DNA from: Bryobacterales bacterium
Lineage (GTDB): Bacteria > Acidobacteriota > Terriglobia > Bryobacterales > Bryobacteraceae
Assembly (NCBI GenBank): GCA_030838885.1
Contig: JAUZEU010000198.1
Coordinates: forward strand, 1 to 5,255
Direction: 5' to 3'
Length of the DNA stretch: 5,255 nucleotides
A program made the position numbers and the translations under genes. Of this stretch, positions 5,042 through 5,255 are shown in pieces (position 1 is the stretch's first letter; each line of letters begins with the position of its first letter). The notes beneath the pieces are model-generated. The model worked only from the letters and a program-made list of their open reading frames with translations, was not told the DNA's origin and ran no database searches.

Positions 5042-5255
5042 ATGAAAATCACCAGTTCTCGAACGGTTCCGCTTAGGCGGATCTTCCTCCCCTGCTCGCT
5101 GGCCCTGCTCTTCGCCGTCCAGGTCTTTGCTCAGGTCGGCGGCGGGGGATCGCCCTTCGACTCCACTCTCAACGCACTGCTGTCATTCGCGCAGGGCACC
5201 TTCGCCAAGATCGCCGCGATTCTCGCGGTCATCTTCGGCGGCTGGCAGGTCCTCA
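5042..5255 (+). CDS. VirB2/TrbC-type conjugative pilin, cut by right edge
   Basis: The 71 visible residues have a signal peptide: n-region MKITSSRTVPLRR, hydrophobic core IFLPCSLALLFAVQ and a likely signal peptidase I site VFA/Q after residue 30. A short Gly-rich stretch (VGGGGSPFD) follows, then an amphipathic segment (STLNALLSFAQGTFAKIAAI) entering a hydrophobic helix (LAVIFGGWQVL). This is the layout of VirB2/TrbC pilins, the major subunit of type IV secretion and conjugation pili, which normally have a second membrane helix that would lie past the edge. AAAGGA lies 10 nt upstream of the ATG. An in-frame ATG at 4987 would put residues before the signal peptide and is less likely. As pilin genes commonly open a virB/trb cluster, further transfer genes are expected to the right. 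Confidence 0.8.
   Translation, partial: MKITSSRTVPLRRIFLPCSLALLFAVQVFAQVGGGGSPFDSTLNALLSFAQGTFAKIAAILAVIFGGWQVL

Overview
The window is a junction between two parts of a bacterial chromosome. The left half (1-2604) looks like old, partly decaying accessory DNA. The right half (2605-5255) looks like the start of a younger integrative conjugative element (ICE). GC-rich coding, an ArsR/SRPBCC/DoxX operon and a tyrosine integrase tail of a style I associate with soil Acidobacteriota suggest that phylum, but nothing here proves it.

Left half. A DUF1801 gene runs off the left edge on the minus strand (1-344). About 440 bases follow with no intact gene, only a doubtful coding remnant near 620-754. 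Then comes a minus-strand operon read from 2135 down to 782: an ArsR-type repressor, an SRPBCC/AHSA1 protein, and a DoxX-like membrane protein broken by one missing base near 948. The ArsR gene has a good promoter (TTGACA, 17-18 nt spacer, TATATC) whose predicted transcription start is the GTG start codon itself, so the message is probably leaderless. An inverted repeat over the -10 is a likely self-operator. At 2191-2490 lies the C-terminal end of a tyrosine recombinase with two in-frame TAG stops.

Junction. At 2605-2649, minus strand, is the exact 3' portion of a tRNA-Gly (CCC anticodon), from the anticodon loop to CCA, with no 5' half. This is what an attachment site looks like at the end of an element integrated into a tRNA gene. 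The element lies to the right. The dead integrase on the other side points to an earlier insertion at the same tRNA, so two elements appear to be stacked.

Right half. A leader with short repeats and a minus-strand terminator precedes a 590-residue initiator-like protein (2859-4631). It has a phage-lambda-O-like winged helix at the N-terminus, a repetitive linker and three cysteine clusters. The linker DNA holds about five copies of an 18-bp imperfect palindrome that recurs even where the reading frame has shifted, followed by a purine/A-rich stretch. This resembles the lambda origin, which lies inside gene O, and is the most interesting thing in the window. A small XRE-type regulator (4666-4938, minus) is convergent with the initiator and divergent from a VirB2/TrbC-type pilin gene (5042 to the right edge). 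The plausible working set is initiator plus embedded origin for replication, XRE protein for control, and pilin as the first gene of a type IV secretion cluster beyond the edge.
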